A stretch of 6,716 nt of DNA from Deltaproteobacteria bacterium (GTDB lineage Bacteria; Desulfobacterota; Binatia; Binatales; Binataceae), in the NCBI GenBank assembly GCA_021780585.1, contig JAJXYM010000188.1, forward strand, positions 1 through 6,716, written 5' to 3'. The notes beneath the pieces were generated by a model. The model saw only the letters and a list, made by a program, of their open reading frames with translations, did not search any database and was not told the DNA's origin. A program made the position numbers and the translations under genes. This document shows, in pieces, positions 5,225 to 6,716 of this stretch. Position 1 is the stretch's first letter; each line of letters starts with the position of its first letter.

Positions 5225-6613
5225 ATGGTCACTTCGCCGGCCGGGGGAACCCGCGGAACTCCAGAATCTGGACCGAATTCGCCGCCCGATCGTCCGGCCG
5301 GCGCCGTCGCGGATTACTCGCGTTCAACTTTCGGCGAACGTCTCGCCGTCGCGATTACCCAGCCGTGGATGCGCGCGATGTTCTGGCTGGCGGCGCTGGG
5401 CGTCATTGCGAAGCGTCTTTACCTCCTGCCACAGAGCGCGACGCGCCGCGATTTCAGCATCTTTTACTCGAGCGCGGTCGCGATGCGCCGCGGCTTGAAT
5501 CCCTACCTCGACGACCTCAGCGCGATCGCGGCGCAATTCCATCTCACGCTCGCCTGGAACATCCACACGACCTCGACGCCGACGTTTCTGATGCTGTTCG
5601 AACCGTTGGCGATGTTGCCGCCGCGCGCCGCTTTCTGGTGCTGGTTTGCGCTTTCCGCCGCGTCCTTCGTGGTCGCTGCGGGCCTGATGCTGGGCGATCA
5701 GGATTCGGCGCTCGACCGCGCGCAAGCCCAGGTGTTCGGCGCGTTGATGCTCCTCTACACGCCGGTTTCAGAGCATATAATCGAGTCGCAGGCCCAGTTC
5801 ATTCTGCTGCCGCTGTTCGTCGTAATGATGCGCGCGCTCAAGCGCGGCAACGACGGACGCGCGGGCCTCGCCTTTGCGCTTGCCGGGACCCTGCGCGCCT
5901 TTCCCTTCGTGATGGGCGCCTATCTGATTCTCAAGCGCCGCTGGCGCGCATTATTTTTCGGCGCGCTCGGCGTGGCCGTTATCGAGCTGATCACGCTGGC
6001 GGCTCTCGGCTGGCCGATGTTCGCTTGTTTCATCCGCTTCGTGCTGCACGCTCCCGCCAATATCGCCGACATCAGCGTCAATCTTCCCGTGAATGCGAGT
6101 TTGCTCCCGTTTATCACGCGCGGTTTCCGGTATATTTTCGGACCCGATCTCGGTCCGCGTCTTGACCGTGTTCGCGCGCTCACGGTGCTGATGGCGCAAC
6201 TGGGCGTGATCGCCCTCGCGGTCCGCGCGACGCTGCGCCAGCCGGCGGATCGCGATTCGGATGCGCGCGCATTTTGTCTCTGGATCACCGTGATGCTGCT
6301 GGTTTCCCCGGTAACCTGGGTTCACTATTTCGTGCTGCTGCTGCTGCCGTTCCATCAGATCGCCGCGGCGTCCGCCGCCGGGCGATGTCCGGCGACGGTA
6401 GTCTGGCTCGCGATTGGGAGCGTCGTCACGTCCTCCTATGCGACCGGTCTGAGGTCCGCCGCGCTTTGGATCAACGGCCATACGCTTCGCTCGCCGCTGA
6501 CGGAGGGCGCTTTTGCCGCCCTTGCGCTGGCGTATGTCGCCACGTTGCGCTTCGCGAACGCGGGGCCGGCGCCGGTCTCGTCGCTGCCGCGGGACACCGG
6601 CGCTCTGTTCTGA
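5225..6613 (+). CDS. GT87/DUF2029 family polyprenyl-phosphate-dependent glycosyltransferase (GT-C, integral membrane)
   Basis: The 462-residue product is a multi-pass membrane protein with about nine to ten hydrophobic segments (near 50-68, 132-155, 168-180, 190-205, 214-236, 241-265, 318-337, 350-376, 389-405 and 427-442). After the first helix comes the family motif RDFSIFYSSAVAMRRGLNPY (75-94), whose Asp76 sits where GT-C enzymes keep their catalytic acid. Also typical are PTFLMLFEPLAMLP (119-132), the helix pair SQAQFILLPLF...LAGTLRAFPFVMGAYLILKRRW (188-240) and WVHYFVLLLLPF (365-376). Characterised GT87 members are actinobacterial mannosyltransferases that use polyprenyl-phosphate mannose on the outer face of the membrane; here donor and acceptor are unknown. 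I prefer the ATG at 5225. An in-frame ATG at 5162 would add 21 basic residues, and neither start has a clear Shine-Dalgarno. Residues 1-40 are Pro/Gly-rich and probably disordered. Confidence 0.85.
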   Translation: MVTSPAGGTRGTPESGPNSPPDRPAGAVADYSRSTFGERLAVAITQPWMRAMFWLAALGVIAKRLYLLPQSATRRDFSIFYSSAVAMRRGLNPYLDDLSAIAAQFHLTLAWNIHTTSTPTFLMLFEPLAMLPPRAAFWCWFALSAASFVVAAGLMLGDQDSALDRAQAQVFGALMLLYTPVSEHIIESQAQFILLPLFVVMMRALKRGNDGRAGLAFALAGTLRAFPFVMGAYLILKRRWRALFFGALGVAVIELITLAALGWPMFACFIRFVLHAPANIADISVNLPVNASLLPFITRGFRYIFGPDLGPRLDRVRALTVLMAQLGVIALAVRATLRQPADRDSDARAFCLWITVMLLVSPVTWVHYFVLLLLPFHQIAAASAAGRCPATVVWLAIGSVVTSSYATGLRSAALWINGHTLRSPLTEGAFAALALAYVATLRFANAGPAPVSSLPRDTGALF

Positions 6614-6643
6614 AGCGCGCCGCGATGCTTAATTCATGCGACG

Positions 6644-6716
6644 ATGCGCCGCCTAGCTCTCCGCACGCCGCGACTCGGCTCAATCCTGATCTCGCTGTTT
6701 ATTATGGCGCAGGTCG
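6644..6716 (+). CDS. Possible start of a secreted or membrane protein, cut by the window edge
   Basis: From the ATG at 6644 a frame stays open to the end and reads MRRLALRTPRLGSILISLFI followed by MAQV. That is a basic head then a hydrophobic stretch, as in a signal peptide or membrane anchor. It has no clear Shine-Dalgarno, only 24 codons are visible, and the frame from the ATG at 6624 is also open. The AT-rich CTTAATTC just upstream (6628-6635) could belong to a promoter. The family cannot be told. Confidence 0.35.
   Translation, partial: MRRLALRTPRLGSILISLFIMAQV

Noticed and set aside
6333..6347. Short CTG trinucleotide run.
   Set aside because: It encodes a Leu stretch in a membrane helix of the GT87 protein, so it is explained by coding and codon preference.

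Overview
This is a GC-rich (roughly two-thirds GC by eye), gene-dense bacterial chromosomal window. It holds six complete protein-coding genes, plus the possible start of a seventh at the right edge. I see no rRNA, tRNA, CRISPR array, transposase, phage gene or toxin/defence module. The content is metabolic and housekeeping-like.

Layout, left to right: (1) 97-1704 (+), an FAD-dependent enzyme of the alkyl-dihydroxyacetonephosphate synthase (AGPS) type, the ether-lipid-forming step. (2) 1759-2070 (-), a small MIP18/DUF59 (SufT/PaaD-like) iron-sulfur assembly protein, convergent with gene 1. (3) 2194-2568 (+), a short three-repeat TPR protein, divergent from gene 2 across a promoter-like spacer. 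(4) 2614-3375 (+), a classical short-chain dehydrogenase/reductase whose catalytic-tetrad Asn is replaced by His. (5) 3562-5100 (+), a compact GH77 4-alpha-glucanotransferase (MalQ) whose N-terminus looks like the DPE2 subtype. (6) 5225-6613 (+), a multi-pass GT87/DUF2029 GT-C glycosyltransferase. After 6613 an open frame with a signal-peptide-like start runs off the window.

Genes 3 and 4 are close enough (45 nt) to share a transcript, although a strong hairpin sits between them. MalQ and the GT87 enzyme are both carbohydrate-related but are separated by a perfect inverted repeat that looks like a dispersed REP-type element. The genes do not form one obvious pathway. Lipid (AGPS, SDR) and glycan (MalQ, GT87) enzymes lie side by side, which loosely suggests envelope or storage metabolism; that link is inference.

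Organism: high GC, an AGPS-type enzyme, a compact DPE2-like MalQ and GT87 together suggest an uncultured proteobacterium-like lineage, such as Binatota, Desulfobacterota or Myxococcota. The repeat at 5134-5156 resembles one common in Rhizobiales genomes. The assignment is tentative and rests on recall, not on a search.

I found no convincing new multi-gene system. The most useful leads are the SDR active-site substitution, the self-complementary element over the start region of the DUF59 gene, the REP-like repeat, and the frequent octamer GCGATCGC.
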